Positions 1 through 14,345 of a stretch of DNA of 64,000 nucleotides are shown piece after piece. The stretch covers positions 67,556,841 through 67,620,840 of the forward strand of contig NC_088132.1 in the NCBI RefSeq assembly GCF_036370855.1, given 5' to 3'. Source of the stretch: Dromaius novaehollandiae (taxonomy: Eukaryota; Chordata; Aves; Casuariiformes; Dromaiidae). Under the pieces are notes generated by a model. The model had not been told where the DNA came from. It saw only the letters and a list, made by a program, of their open reading frames with translations, and did no database searches. The position numbers were made by a program, and so were the translations under genes. Numbering within the stretch: the first letter of the stretch is position 1; each line of letters starts with the position of its first letter.

Positions 1-3000
1 GGAAGCTTGTTTGTAAGTCTATGCTCAGCAGCTGACAAGTGAGTTCTATGTGTTTGCATGAGTAACGCTTTATAAAGCTCCACAGTCAGGCCAGCCTGTT
101 CTGACTTGAGCTCATCCCAGCTAACCTATGGCGCTCAATTAAAGCACCCGGGCCATTTCAGTGGAAAGAGAGAAGTACTTCTAAGGGGAATTCATCTCCT
201 TGAATGGGATCACCTTCACAGATTTGACTAGATTCCTCCTCAATGCAGCTTAAAGTTAGCTAGGATGAACTCTGCTCAAACATTAGACTGATCATTAACT
301 GAGCCTTTTCATGGGTTCTCAGCTAATCGTATGGACTGTTTGCAACAGACCCTGAAACTATATAAAGCACATCATAGCCAACAAAAGCCTTGCATCTATA
401 ATCTTCAAAGACTCATAAAACTGGAGCAAATCATTCATAGTTCCTATTGCTGTATCCTAATCATGCAAAACTCACAGTTCTGCATGGTTTGGGTGAAAAG
501 TGAAACTTCATAGTTTTGAATAAGTTATGTTTAAAGAATTTGAATTTATTTAAGCCCCAAACTCACACCTCAAAGGTTGTAGTTTTGAGATACAAACCCA
601 CACTCCCTCACAAACATAACAGAAGAATTTGCATGAGAGCCCCCAAGCAAAACTGACAGTGCTACAGTGTGATGTATGCTGTGCAGCTTGTGCTTTCTGT
701 TCTACTAGCGAAAAACAGGAGGCAGAAATAAAAAACACAGAGGCTAACATTCGGCTCTGAACATCTCGGAGTTCATTGCTTGTCAGGCTATGTTAGCAGG
801 GAAATCAGAATAGTCTGATACCTCTCTGGCAACTTGCTAACCAATGTTCTTATTAGGGAAGGGGAACAAAACCCACTAAAAATAGTTCTGTTGGAAAAAG
901 AAACAAAACCTGCGTTTTCCCTTTCTTTCACTCTTTTAGTGCAGATGAAGTATATTGGTCCATCCAAAATTAAGAAGCTATTGGGCATGAAGCCCAATAT
1001 TTAATAGCCTGAAATGAAGCCAAATAGTTTGCTTCTCTCTTCATATCTCTCTCCTTTCTGCTTTTATACTGTTTTGGTCGGACCAGAGTCAAGAAACTAA
1101 TATTAAAATATTTCTAGCCAGTCATGATGTCCAGTGGAAAACACCTTCCATGACTGATAGAATAACCTGCAATGTGGAAGTCCTATCCTTAACTTCTCTG
1201 AGAATAATGAAAAATGTTTTTTTAAATCAACAAATGAAGAGCACATAGGAGTCATCTTATTTTCACAGACTAGATGACTGAAAACTATGGATAAACATAA
1301 TTAAAAATAATAATTTTGCTTCTCTCTCTGTTCCTTTGGCTGTGACCTGTTAGTTAAACCATCTGTTTTCAGCAGGAGAGCTGAATGAATAGGGTAGCGT
1401 GAGCCCTGGCCAAATAGAAATTAATATATGGTGTTATTCAAAATAATATAGGTGTTACATCCAATGAAAATTGCTGGCCACTAATTTTCTATAGATATTA
1501 ATACTTATAGTCTAGGACAAGCCGAACTCTCCTTACATACAAACCCTAGCAATATCTATTCCACCAGTGCCAAAACCACTTTTCTCAGAAATTACCTGAG
1601 TAACATCAAAGTAAACTTGGACTAACCATAGTATTAAGATGCCACTTCTGTTTCAGACCAGAAGAAAGGACTGTATGGCTGAAAGATCACTGCTTTTTTT
1701 CTCCAACTCTATTGTTTTTTGTGATAAAAGATACTCCTTATCCCCACAAACATCCAGGGCATAGATATAACCTCTAATGAACAAAGCACAGATGTATTAA
1801 ATAAATGACTAAACTCTGACGAGGCAGAAACATGTTTTACACATCCTAACGGCACCATTGGCAGCTCTAGTGCCTTCAACTACCCAAAATTACAGCATTA
1901 TATTATTTTCTCAGTGCTGCTGCATATTCATATCAGCTTCTAAATGTTCTGTTTTCCTGATTTTGATTTGAAAAATAAAACAAAAAACCAAAATGATGTC
2001 ATTGACTAAAATTGCTTTGAAATAGGTTTGGCAGCTTGCTTATTAAATAAGCTACAACTCTCACTGACAGAAATAATCCACTTCCTTTAAAATATTGCCT
2101 GTAACTGAGTGATAAAATGGCTGTGAAATTTATTTAGGTCAAGATTATTTGAAGATATGACTGAATAGGCATACTAGTGTCATACAGCTGTCATTCTAAG
2201 AACAGCTTCTTTTTGAAGTTGACTGGAGCACATATTCAGCTTCCTGATAAGGTATAACTCCCAGTAAATTAATTCTCATCATCTCAACATTGTCAGCACC
2301 AATGGCTTCTCAATCATTTTGTATACTGAAATCTTTAAGCAATACATTTCTCTTCTCTATGAAATACTAACTTTAGAATATAGGATCAGAAAGTAAATTA
2401 TAATACAGTATCACAGTGATTTCATCTTAATAAACAGATCTCCTAACTCCAGTTCATAAATGTTTGTACTTAAAATAAATTAACAGAGGTGGCTCATGGT
2501 ATTTTTCTCTTCTTAGAAGCAATATAGAACCCACAGGCATCCATGCCTGCTTCCCATGTTGCTGATGTGCACGGTACTTTCGTTCACAGAAAAGTCTCAG
2601 GACTGACAATCTGACTGCATACCACATTCAGTGTTTGACAAAATGTATCTACTCAAGCTTCTTACAATAATCACTCACAAAACCAACCATCTTCCACCTT
2701 GCTAAGCCAGCCTCCTTAAACCCATCTAGTATAGCCTCACAGATATTATTCTTCTCCATTTACCTTTGCAGAGCTCAACTATTTATCTACCTGACCTTCC
2801 TATATTGCTGGAAATCTTTTACATTTTTCTAAGTATTGACATTCATGGAATCCCTGAAGTCACTGAATAATAAAATAATAATAATCATCTCATCTTAAAG
2901 CACTTTCCAGTCAGTGGATCTCAGCACCCTTACCAATCAGGTACAGACATCATTACCTATATTGGAATGGGGAAAATGGGGAGCACGGGGAGCATATGAC

Positions 3001-6000
3001 AGAGCAAGCTGGGTAACAGATGTACAGCGGGCAATTAGTAAGGCTGATAACAGTGGGCAAATCTACTGAACCCCAGGTAATTCCAATACTTTCCAATGAA
3101 AACTGCAAATAACATTGGTTGGAGATCACTGGGGTACCACAGTGAATTTAGGAATGTGGGAGAAAGCATACATGAACATTAGTGATGTGAGAGGTGCCTG
3201 TTTGCAGCTCAGGAGGACAGTATGAATGAATTGTGGCAGAACTTTAAATGGAAAAATGCTGTGGATGAGTATTAGTGTGAGGAAGACAATGTAGTATCAT
3301 GTTGGAGTGGCAAAGGAGCTGATCTGGCATTTATTTATATTAGATCAACAGGAATCACTTTTATGAAGGATTAAAAGAGCTTGCATATAGCAGCTAATCT
3401 TGAAAAAGCAACGCATTAGCACTTGACATTTTCTCACAATTACCTTTAAGAATATGAGGATGGATATATGCTGATCACCAGCAGCTAAAGAAAAGAGCAA
3501 CACCAAGATTTCTTATCAATGCAGATGCCTTTTTAAAGCAAAGGTAAAGCTATGCATATTGCAGGCACTGATACCAGCCAACAGGCTGTATAAACTCCCA
3601 TTTTGAGGACACTTGTTCTGGAATGGAACACAGTGTTATTCAGGTCTTAGAGTAAATTTAGAATAATTTGATTTGTCCAAAATAATCTCCATTTTATCTT
3701 TTCTTTGCCCAAATGCTATTCCACAGCAGGAAAAGATATTACAGAAAATAGTTTGATTTTCTCCAACTTTCTATCATCTGGCATTGATGTTACCTGCCTG
3801 GAGCAATAAGGCACTCTTCGCAGCTCTCACATGTTCATTGCAAACTTCAAGAAATGAAATCTTTTCTTTCCTTAGGCCCCTGTGTATTACAGTTCTACAG
3901 AAGATACAATTCATCATAATTGTTTGTGAGGGGCATGTGGCATATATGAATGACAAGTCATAGCTATGCAACTGAGTGACATGCCCTTTATCCAAAGAAA
4001 ATAATCAGCCCTAAGAGAATGCAGCTGGTGTAGCTTCATTTAGAATATTTCACAGTGGTTGAGACAATCTAATCACTTTTTGTATCTGAACTGTTACAGA
4101 ACATAAGAGCAAAGCATGGATTCATAATAATTTCAAATTCCTCTTCCCAAAATGCTTCAAACCACAGCACTTAAATTGTATCAAATGATGCGCTTACACA
4201 TTTTCTTTTCAAAACTGCCCACCTACATTCATCCTACTCCTATCAGAGAGAATTAAAATCTGAAAGATTACCCATGATTCATAGCCTGGTAATAGGAAAC
4301 CAAACATCATTTTCAAGAATGACATGCTGAGGATGCTGCTATTCTTCCCTTTGTAGATGACTGCAATTTAGTATACAAGTCTCAGGGATTCTTGTTCCAG
4401 CAGCAAGGGAAGAGTGAATGTAAAGAAATTTGTCAAAATGAACTTCAACAACAGGACCATATTTCAGAAAAAAAAAAGTAGAAAGAAGCTAATGTAGAAA
4501 ATTCCTCTATAATATGTTAAACTTTTGGCAGTGACTTCAGATAGCTAGGGAACATATTTCTATTCACACTGAAATATGCAAAACTTGCCATGTAATTCTT
4601 ACCAAAAAATCTCAGGCTAGGAAAGAAGTATAATTCACTTTCAGCTATTTACTCACTTAGTTGCAGCCATTCAGACAAAAGGATCTCTTACTAAGAGCCA
4701 GTTTCCTTTTACACTTGTGGACTCCTCTTATGTAATGTACCAGCGGATGGAGCAGTTATAAAACAGAATTACATAACTGATATTGGCTAACCTCAAGGGT
4801 CCTGATCATTTTAATCCTATGCATGAGAACAGCTACTGAGTCAATGGATACTTTTTTCTGAAGAAAAATATGAGGGTTTGTCTCTGTCAGACCCCTTTTC
4901 AAGCCTAACATAGTTGCAAAGGGAAGGCTAAGAGGGAACGACAACAGCCATATTCTGATTGCTTGAGTCTACCAGTCACACATGAAAAAAGATGTCCAAT
5001 TGCAATTTTAAATACAACAAAAAAGAAGCAAAGAGAGCAGTAAAAATATTATGGTGGTGTAAATGTATGATAGTTGGGTTTGTAAATTTATTATATTCCC
5101 TCCATGGCAGCTTTGCTTGCCAATCAGAATTACTCTGGGGGATCTTGCTCAAAACCTGCAGGGCATGAGGAGGTTCTGAAGTGACTTTTGTCAAATTAGC
5201 CTTGTCTCAGTTAGCCTAGGCTGGTTTGGATCATCTCTTAAAAAAGAGTGTTTCTGAAGCGTCTGTTTATGTTAACAACCACGCTCAAATAGAGGTGATG
5301 TGTCCAAGGAAATTTGTTGTGATTCTCTCAGTGGGAAAAATGCACTTTCACTGAAGTCCACTTTAAGCTCCTGCCACAGTGCACCGTGCTTCCTAATTAA
5401 GGGCAGAACTGGAAGAAACTGACCAAAAATACAGGTTTTGCAACAATATAATCGTACTAATAACCACATGCTGGTAGCATTCTGGGTGAAATGTTTGGCC
5501 TCACACCTTGTTTTTTCATACAGCACAGACTACTTTCAGCTTCATACAAGCTATTCTCAAGTCATTTCGAAATGCAGCCCTGAAATGGAACGTCTTTTCT
5601 TGTAGGCAAATGACCACAGGAAGTGTCTGGTCTACCTGTAAGGAACAAGGAGTAGCATTCGTATGGAAGATGGGGGTTTTTTTTATCATACTTTGTTTTA
5701 AAATACAAGGTAGCTGACAGAGGGGACCCTTACACTGCCTTATTTTTCTGGAGAAGCAGGCAATGCTTTTCTTCTAAATGTTAAGAAATAATTCCTGAGG
5801 TGAGAACATCCATGTATTTTGTACTATGTATTTCGATATTTTCAAAATGAAGGCTTCTACAATAATCTGACTTGATTCTCTGAGGCTGAATCTTCCTTAG
5901 TGGCTATTTTATCTCTCTACTGTGGAGTTCACAGAAGCATAGGAATAAAATGAGCCTACCCTTACAGCATAATAATACAATAATAATGTGCGTATGTACC

Positions 6001-6489
6001 TTAGGACACAACCTGCTTTCAGATGCTGAAAAGTATATTTAGAGAGGCTACGTTGTATGTTATGTAAATGATGCAACACGTATCAGTATGTCTAAGTCTT
6101 ACTAGTATCTCCCGTTCTAAGTAAAAAACAAGGGGGAAGGTTTTGCAGGGAAGCTAGACCAAGCTAGATGGATATTTGTTTCAAAACTAGTATCAAAAGT
6201 AAAGAGATAGCTGAAATGAGAAAGGGATTGATCAGCATCTTAGAAGCGAGAAGGTTCAAGAGAAAGTGAGAAATGCCAGCAGTCAAGCTGAGTAAAATCT
6301 GACAGAGAAAAATAAAACAAACTGGAGGTACATCAACCATAAATACTAGAGAAAGCAGGACTTCCTTTGATGCCAAACATCACAGAAAGGTATTCTAGGT
6401 ATGATCCAAAAAAGAAAAGAATATTCCACTGTAAGCTGAGTTAGAATCCTAGGAGAAAGGCAATCACAAGGCCAAAAATTTAAATGCTA
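1..6489. other. Intergenic, AT-rich
   Basis: Apart from the SINE-like relic near 2870 I see no gene, RNA gene or recognisable repeat. Open frames are below 90 codons and resemble no family. Confidence 0.7.
2870..3080 (+). mobile_element. Possible MIR/CORE-SINE-like relic
   Basis: AAAGCACTTTCCAGTCAGTG, the stretch CATTACCTATATTGGAATGG and GGAAAATGGGGAGCACGGGG, then GGGTAACAGATGTACAGCGG resemble the MIR-type order: cccattttacagatggggaaactgaggcacagagaggt. It is heavily diverged. Confidence 0.45.
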
Positions 6490-6600
6490 AGATAATGTCC
6501 GATCAGTTTCTGAAAGGGATCCTGGCTGCCTCCAATAGGCAGGGAATGAACTCACTGACCTAGAAAATCCCTTTCAGTCCCATATTCCTAGATAAATGGA
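6490..6600 (+). mobile_element. Degraded CR1 3' end
   Basis: The plus strand reads AACTCACTGACCTAGAAAAT then CCCTTTCAGTCCCATATTCC and TAGATAA. This resembles the CR1 3' end (gacctcnagaggtcccttccaacccta-ttctatga). Orientation is plus. The copy is old and the edges are approximate. Confidence 0.55.
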
Positions 6601-9600
6601 CATTGTATGGCAATTGTGAAGGCTATGGACTCATAAAAAATGAAAGCTGTTAAAATAACCCTGTTATAAAGTTAAAAGGTAAAAGAGGTAAACGAGGGCC
6701 AGGATTTTGTGTACAGGAACTTCGGCTTGCTTGGTTGCCATGGCAGACGCAGTAGGAAATACACGTCAAAGTATAGAAATGTATTGACTAAGAGAAAGTA
6801 AAAGCAACTGAAACAACACATACTTTTCTGAAATTGAAATCAAGTGACTAGCTGAACAAATGTAATCAAAATCCTTCTATGGCCCCTTCCTCAGATGGTT
6901 AAAATATATAATTCTATCACACAGTCCTTTTCAATGGGGAGGAAAGAGCTAGTCTTGCTGTTCAGAGGCACTGCGCCTTCCTCTCCCCATGAAGACCATG
7001 AGGAATGGAACAGCACCTGGCTGCTGGTTTTCACACAAGCCCAGTTTCACATAAGCACCTCTGACCAGGACTTGAGACCTGGATAATACCTATATCCTTG
7101 TAGCCCTATATGGAGATCCAGATCTGATCTTGAGTACTGGCTTAATAGTCCCAGAAGAATGGAGCTTAAGAACTGTATTTAAGTTTTAATCTTTACAAGA
7201 GGCTACATACCATTTTAAAACATACTTTGGAGTTTAGTATCATATCTTCTCTCTGTGCAGACATAGACTCCATCTCACCATTCCTAAACTAGAGCAATAG
7301 AGTCTTGTGTAAGATCATGGCAATCTACAGCTCCTATTGCACCTGATACAAAATAAATGGTCTTGACTTCAGCAGTGCATTCCTTTTGAAATTCCAGTCT
7401 TCTCCCCCACCTCTTCATAAACTTTAAAATGAATTTCTCCTAAGATACATTTCAATTAACAAACTGTCCTAATTCCATTTTCTGATAGTCTCTCTTTTTA
7501 GCTCTTTGTTTACCAAGTGTCCTTCCTTTTGCGCATTTTGCAACCTAGTTGCCCTGACTGCTAGAGTTAAAAAGTAAAGGTTCCTAAAGCAAAAGCAGGA
7601 TCAATCTCTAACAGCAGGGAATTATCTCAGTCATTCAAGTATATGGAACTGACTGTGCAAACACAATATAAGATTAAGAACAAGGCTGTTACACAGTTCA
7701 TGTAAACAGGCATAAATAACCTGCATCCATAAAAACTGCTCACACCACCAACTTTGAACAGATAGTCATGTAGGACCCCATGAGGGTTAACCCCACTGCG
7801 TACACACAAGTTTTCACAAAAGAATAATACAGTTTCACAGTTCAGTCAAATTAGAAAAATATACTCAAATGTAAAAGACCTGTTTCCAAAAATTCATCTT
7901 ATAGGAGAACAACAGACTTTCCAAGGGGAATGCAGAGTGCTCTGCTACTGCTGACTCATTTCACTCACTACTCCTGCAAAATGAAAAGTTGCTTTGGTCA
8001 CCTTTCAGTATGAATGAGGTTATAGCACAGCACCCTATGGACATAATTTATTTGCTTTAAATTAGCTAGTTCAAATACAGATGGAGGTTTTGCTGTGGCA
8101 GGCTGCAGCTCAATGCAAACTAATGGCATGAGTGTTTGCCTCACTTCCCAGCTGAGTCCTGCAGCCTTGCTAAGCTCCATGCTGTAGTGTTGACATTGCT
8201 CAGGTGCCATAGCTAAGCATTTTGAAGTCAGCTCCGGTCCTTACGTTTTTTTCAATCACAGTTGACGACTGCAGTGTTAACTACTCTAGAAGAAGGATGC
8301 AGAACAACATTTCTGGGTGAAAAGCAACAATTGTAAAAATAAACATGCATATATGTCTTTGCTTAACTGAAGTTGTTGAGTTTAAAGGAGAGACTTTCTC
8401 TCAAAAGTTGCTCATAACCTGCAAAATATAGTATTGAAGTTGTGGAACAATGGAACAAAAAATTCAAACCTATGAAAATGTATACATATTCAGTGAACCC
8501 TCTGTATTAGTCCTACAAATCTGAATCAGGTCTAGAATAGTTTATTCCTTCATTATACTTTGTTCTTTTTTGTATACTTTGTCATAATTGTTCTATTTAT
8601 TCTGCAAAATTTAGCAAAGTACAGGGGCCTTGTGTGTGTGTACTTCGCTTGTTGCAACTGTTTACAGATTGATCATTCACATTTAAATTTTAAACAGTTC
8701 TCTGATACTTTCCACACATTTTACAAATTTTAAAATGTTTCTTATCACAACACATTATATGCACAAAAATCAACATGAAGATCAGCCCAGAATTCCTTGC
8801 TCTTTTTTCCTTTTACATAGAAAGCTAAATATAACAACATCGTTGTGCTTGTCTGCACACCAACGTATTCGTAGGACAGATAGGATGGTCCAGTGGTGCA
8901 TTTGACAACATTAGCTTAAAGCAACCCTCTATGGGCCTGAAACAAATTATTAGTGTTTTTAACTAAAATGAAGGAAGGAGGAAAGAAATAGATAAACAGT
9001 TAAATAAGCTAACAGGATGTCTGTCACCCATGAAAGGATTCACTGAAGGGCTTCAGTGCATATAGTGTGCGCAGCTAAAGTAAATAAACAAATACAAATG
9101 CATGCCAGACACTTATTAGACAATCAATAACAAGTAAGAAAATGCCTGATGATATCTCCAAGATACTGATTAGAGGTCTGTCAGCAGAGCTGAGGCCTGC
9201 ATTCTTTGGATTTTGGTTTTGCTGTGTGCTGTGTCTTAAAAGATATATAACATTCTGTTTGGTACTTGCTGTATTGCCTAAATAAAATAACATGCATAAC
9301 AAAACTGGTCTTGAACTTAGTTTGTTCTTAAAAACATCTGCACAACTTCGGGTGCTGGCTGATAGGAAGGGCAGTATGACTGCTACTGGGTCAAGTGGGG
9401 ACTCGGTAAGTAAGCAACTGCCAAATAGCCAAGAGTAGGTCCTAGTCCTCAGGATGGCAGTTGCAGGAGGTGAGAGACGTAGAACCTAGACAGCCTGTCA
9501 CTGGGTAAGTTTGGGGGCAATTTCCTGCTCAGTCCCTTTCATGAACTTGGCCTAAGTCCTCGGTCACAGATTTCAGTGACAAAATGAACACTTACATTTA

Positions 9601-9867
9601 TGATGGATGCCTTTATTTCTTGGTCAACATGAGTTGTAGTCTCTGCTCTGTGCTTCCATACCCACCTGTAAAAACAACAAAAGTTCCCACCCAAACACCC
9701 CCCCACTTTACAAGGTTTTCAAATACTCTAACAATGGAGACTAAATAATAAACTTCCTTTGCGGGGGGGTTCACTCAAATTCACTCTGCTTTAAAATCCA
9801 CTGACAGCTAGAACCAATTCCGCATAATAGCTTAGCTTCTTATACAACATGTTGCTGGAAATTCAAA
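6601..9867. other. Intergenic, AT-rich
   Basis: No gene is recognisable. An RFX X-box-like motif lies at 6734-6745 (GTTGCCATGGCA). The frames present are short and unconvincing. Confidence 0.7.
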
Positions 9868-10592
9868 GAATTAGAGATTCACAGAGGTTCATTGAGGTGA
9901 GAAGGCACCTCTGGAGATCGTCTAGTACAATCCCCGCGCTCAGAGCAAGGTCACCTACAGCTGGTTGCTCAGGGCTGTGTCCAGGCGGAAAGACTCCACA
10001 ATCTCTCTGGGCAACCTGTTCCAGTGTTTGACCACCCTCACAGTGAAAAGTGAAAAAAGTTTCTTCTTATCTTTAAATAGATTTTCCTGTACTTCAGTTT
10101 GTGACCACTGTCTCTTGTCATGTCACTGGATACCACTGAGAAGAGTCTAGCTCCATCTTCTTTACTCCCTCCCTCCATTAGGTACTTATAAACATTGATC
10201 AGATCCCCTGAGCCTTCTCTTCTCCAGGCTGAATGGGCCAAGCTCTCTCAGCCCCTCCTCATATGGGAGATGCTCCAATTCCTTAATCATTTCCATGTCC
10301 CTTCACTGGACTTGCTCCAGTATGTCCACGTCTCTCTTGCACTGGGGAGCTCAGAAGAGGACCCAGCACTCCAGATGTGGTCTCAGCAGTGTTGAGGAGA
10401 GGATAAGGATCAACTCCCTCAACCTGCTGGTAATATTCTCCCTAACACAGCCCCGGACGTGGTTTTCCTTCTTAGATGCAAGGGCACATTGCTGGCTCCT
10501 GTTCAACTTGATGTTCACCAGGACTCCCAGGTCCTCTTCTGCAAAACTGCTATACTTGTTGTCACCCCCTAGCCTGCCCTGGGGCAGGGGGT
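9868..10592 (-). mobile_element. CR1 non-LTR retrotransposon, 3' fragment
   Basis: Reading the plus strand, the element appears in reverse complement: GAAGGCACCTCTGGAGATCG, then CTCAGAGCAAGGTCACC, GGTTGCTCAGGGCTGTGTCC, GGGCAACCTGTTCCAGTGTT, and later CTCTTCTCCAGGCTGAATGG and CCAGCACTCCAGATGTGGTC. These are hallmark segments of avian CR1 3' regions. The usual ATTCTATG tail is degraded. The copy is truncated at its 5' end, as is typical of CR1. Open frames here, up to 119 codons, are repeat-derived. Confidence 0.92.
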
Positions 10593-13500
10593 TTTATAGA
10601 TTTCCAAGAAGATCCTATAAAGCACCAAGAATTCTTATCTTAAAAGAGGGGTAGGTGATAAAATGGATATAATAATATAAAATAGTAATTTATCCAACAT
10701 AATTCCCTTACAAGCATCAAGGTTACAACATTTGTCAGGTGCTTGTTAATAGCCAAAAAGAGTGCAAAGAAACAATAGCTGCCACTGTAATTGATTCTGT
10801 CTACTCATTTGCAAGCATGATCTGCTAGTGAACAGAATCATCCAGCTGATCACTGCTGTACAAGTTAGATTTAGCCATGCCTCTTTTCCTCTCTTTTTGT
10901 GTAAGTGTATGTGTAGAAATATGTTAGTGATTTTTTGTTGTTGTTTATACGTTACAGAAGGACATGAATATTTCATTATGCAGCTAAATTTACATCAGAT
11001 CACAATTACAGATTCCTCCTCAAATGCAGTCTATTTTGGACTTGGTATTCAATTTCCTTTTAGACGATAGAAAATAACTGCTTTTTTGCAAGGGATTACT
11101 CTTTCAGAACTCAATGTTCTCACCTAGGAATTCTGCAAAAGTTTTGACTCTAAATACAGTGCACACAAAAGAATATGCTCCATTTGTGCTTCAAACATTA
11201 GTTGTCAGATATCCACCTACCTGAAAACATAGACATGGCAATCAAACAAAATCATCAGAAAGGTAAAAGAACTAACATAAAGCAGGTGAGCAAAATTTAA
11301 TAAAAAGTGAAGTTTGAATTAGCTTTCAGGTCTGAAAAGACATAGAGACATAGATTGGAGGACATAGTATGATTTTTGTCTGTTTTTCTGATTAAAGCAA
11401 AGCTGAATATTATGTCAAATCTATTTTTCTATAGCAGACAGAGGTATTGAAGATTTCAGCAGTTAATATTTATTAAAGTTACTGGCTTTAATACACTCAC
11501 GCCAGTGTAGTTCGATTACAGACCTACAACATATGGATTTATGTATGGTATGTCTGAGGCTATTCACTGATAGATATTGCTTTAATTATGAAATCACTAA
11601 AATTAATAAATGACATTAAATGGCAATGAAATCAATATTTTTAGTAGGATGAAAAGAAGACAAACTTTTTCCCTTTGTAGTTTTTTGCTTTTGTTTTTGG
11701 TTTCTGTTGACAGGTGGATTTTTTGAGTTTTCTTTTTTAATCTGTGCTAGATCCTGATTCCGTCAAGCTTTGCAGTATTTCTGCCTCTTATTCGGAAGTC
11801 TCAGAGTACTTATTAAATAATGTACTGAATGCTGGTGTTAATGAAGCTAAAATGCCCATAATTCCTAGGTATGTTTATCTTTTTTTAGCTTGGTTTCCTA
11901 TGGAAACAAGACTTATGCAGCCTTTCTTTGTGTTATTACCATTCCCCTCCTCCCCAAGTAAGGTTTGAAGCCCTTGGCCTATAAGCTTTGTAGATATAGG
12001 TAGATATACATTCAGAAATAATAAGTTTAGATTCTATGGTTCAACTGCTACAGTCAAAAACTGCAACACTCTTGTAGCTGGCAAAATGCTCTGAATGAGA
12101 AAGCGACAGGTAAATACAGTGATAACACAGAATCTTATTATAATTCAGTTAAGTAATCAATGAATAAAGAGACACCACAGGAAAACAGGTTTCATTAGTT
12201 CTGGTGTTCATGGATCTATTTGTTTATTATTTGGATCAGTAATAAATCCTCATGATCTTAACCAGTGCTAGTTTTATGATGGAACAGTTCAGACCAGCAT
12301 ACTGGAATGCATTTAACTGAAATGCATGTATGCTCATATCCCCTTCAGGACAAAATTAGCCCTGTCCTCAAGTCATTGTAATCAGCTGCATGAGCATAAA
12401 TGTACCATCACCCTCTGCTGGACAGAGTTTAATCTACAGCCACTAAGTGAAAAGGCTAGATCCAGAACAAAACCTGGACACACAAAGCTAAGAGTTGCAA
12501 CACCTAATTTTTTTAGATAAACATCACCTGCAATGGAATGCGAATCACTGCACCAGCCACCAAGATTCCCCATGAAGCACCAGGGCAAAGCTGGGCATAT
12601 CAGAACAGGAATCGCAACCAGGATCGCGATGGTGGGCAGGAAACTCCTGAAAGCCAAATAACAACAATACATCTTCAGTCTAGTTTCTTAGCAAGTTTTG
12701 CTCGTTTGGGTTTTTTTCGTTGTTGTTTCTGGGGTTTGTTGATTTTGGAGGGAAGGAACCGAGCCCTAAAGATTTTGATTTTGTTAATGAAGGACCAAAT
12801 TCTAATTCTGTTGATCATGCAACACTTAAGACCACACTGCGCAGCACACGAGTTCTGGGAGCAACTTGTGTGTTCTGCCGTCTCTTTAGTTTCCTATGTA
12901 TCATAAGGCCAGTACAATAAGGGCAAAAATCCTAAGGACATCAGATACCACTTGGCCAAGGAAAATCTGAAGGATTAGACTACATCATTTTAATACTGCT
13001 TGATTATATGTTAATGTGAAGACTCTATTATCGAATTCTCCCTTTGTAGTTATTTTTACAAATATCTTACTTCAGTCAACAATTAAGATTCTCAGTCCTT
13101 AAAGCACATGCACAGGACCCCAACTTCCTTGGAATTCAAACAGCATATTTGAATTCCTGCTCCTTTGCTCGTATGTGTTACTGGTTATTTTGAACGTAAT
13201 AGAGCTGTTTGCTCTATTCGCAATATACAATGATTGAGAGCCATGTTAAGCAAAGAACTCTTGATGGTTCTAACACAATCCGCCGGAAAAATCATTGACA
13301 ACATTAGACAAAAAAGAAAAGCCAGCTGCTCAAATACCAAGGTCAAGAGCGCTAAATGAGTAACAGATGGTACAGACTACCTTTGGCCAACTAAATCAAG
13401 CCCAAGCAATATACTACCCAGCTGTGCAGAAGAGTGGAAATAGAGACAGATTCAAGTGAAGGGAAACATACATCATGGCTTGAGGGTTCTAGCAATGAAC

Positions 13501-13959
13501 ATCTTTTAGCAATGTTAATGGACCACCACCTCTATCTCTACGAATCTCTTCTGTTTCAGACCCACAAGCAATAAAATCTGTCCCCTCTCTGGAACAATGT
13601 AATATGAAATGAGATATAAAACCATTTGTGTTTCTGCTGCTAAAAATAATATAATTCCATATATAAACTGATTATGTGCCTTCACATGTAAAAAATGCAT
13701 GCAGTCTTGGTTACCCTGTCTCAGAAAGGATTAACTGTTACAGACATGGATTCAAAGGTATGATGAAAAGATAAAGAAGGCACAAACCGCGTGGCAGAAT
13801 GGAAGTGAAAACAAAAACATATTTTTGTACTGGCATCTTTTAACTTCATTCATAGGTTTTGTCAGTGTACTGGGACTGCTTACTTCCAAATGTAACAGTT
13901 CAGCTTGACAAAAAGATTTGGGTATCCCACCCATTTACTGGTGTGAGCATTTATGGAGA
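10593..13959. other. Intergenic
   Basis: AT-rich sequence between two CR1 copies. Frames of 96-122 codons around 12.38-12.92 kb overlap on both strands and resemble no family I know. Confidence 0.65.
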
Positions 13960-14345
13960 ATACGGTAGAAGTCACAAGCAAGGCAGAGGGGGAGAACAGG
14001 CACCCATCACTCTCTCAGGCTCTAGTGGGCACCAACTGGAACCAGCAGAGGACAGGTTCAAAACAAGTACGAGACGATGGTTTCCTACACGGTGTGCAGC
14101 TAGCCATGAAGGTCTTCGCCGCCAGGATGTTGCGGATGCTAAATTTTAATGTCTCTAAAAAGCAACTAGACAAATTCATAGCGGAAAAATACAGTGGAGA
14201 CCATGAAATATAAAGACATTACCTCTGGCCTGATGCAAACATGTGTCACTGCATAGTCTTATTCTCTCCTCTCACTGCTAGCTAAAGTCAGAGGCAGAAT
14301 GTTAGGCCAGATGGGCCTTTGCCCTGATTTGGTACAGCAACATCT
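13960..14345 (+). mobile_element. Ancient CR1-like 3' relic, reptile-type subfamily
   Basis: The stretch contains GCCGCCAGGATGTTGCGGAT, AAAAAGCAACTAGACAAATT, GACATTACCTCTGGCCTGAT and finally GGCCAGATGGGCCTTTGCCC. These match, in order, the 3' region of CR1 subfamilies common in turtles, crocodilians and birds, whose ends read like gggctagatggacctttggtctgacccagta. Frames of 86-96 codons across it are repeat-derived. I matched it from memory, and the subfamily is uncertain. Confidence 0.75.

Noticed and set aside
10038..10654. Several frames up to 119 codons on both strands
   Set aside because: They lie inside a CR1 copy and are fragments of the retrotransposon or its antisense.
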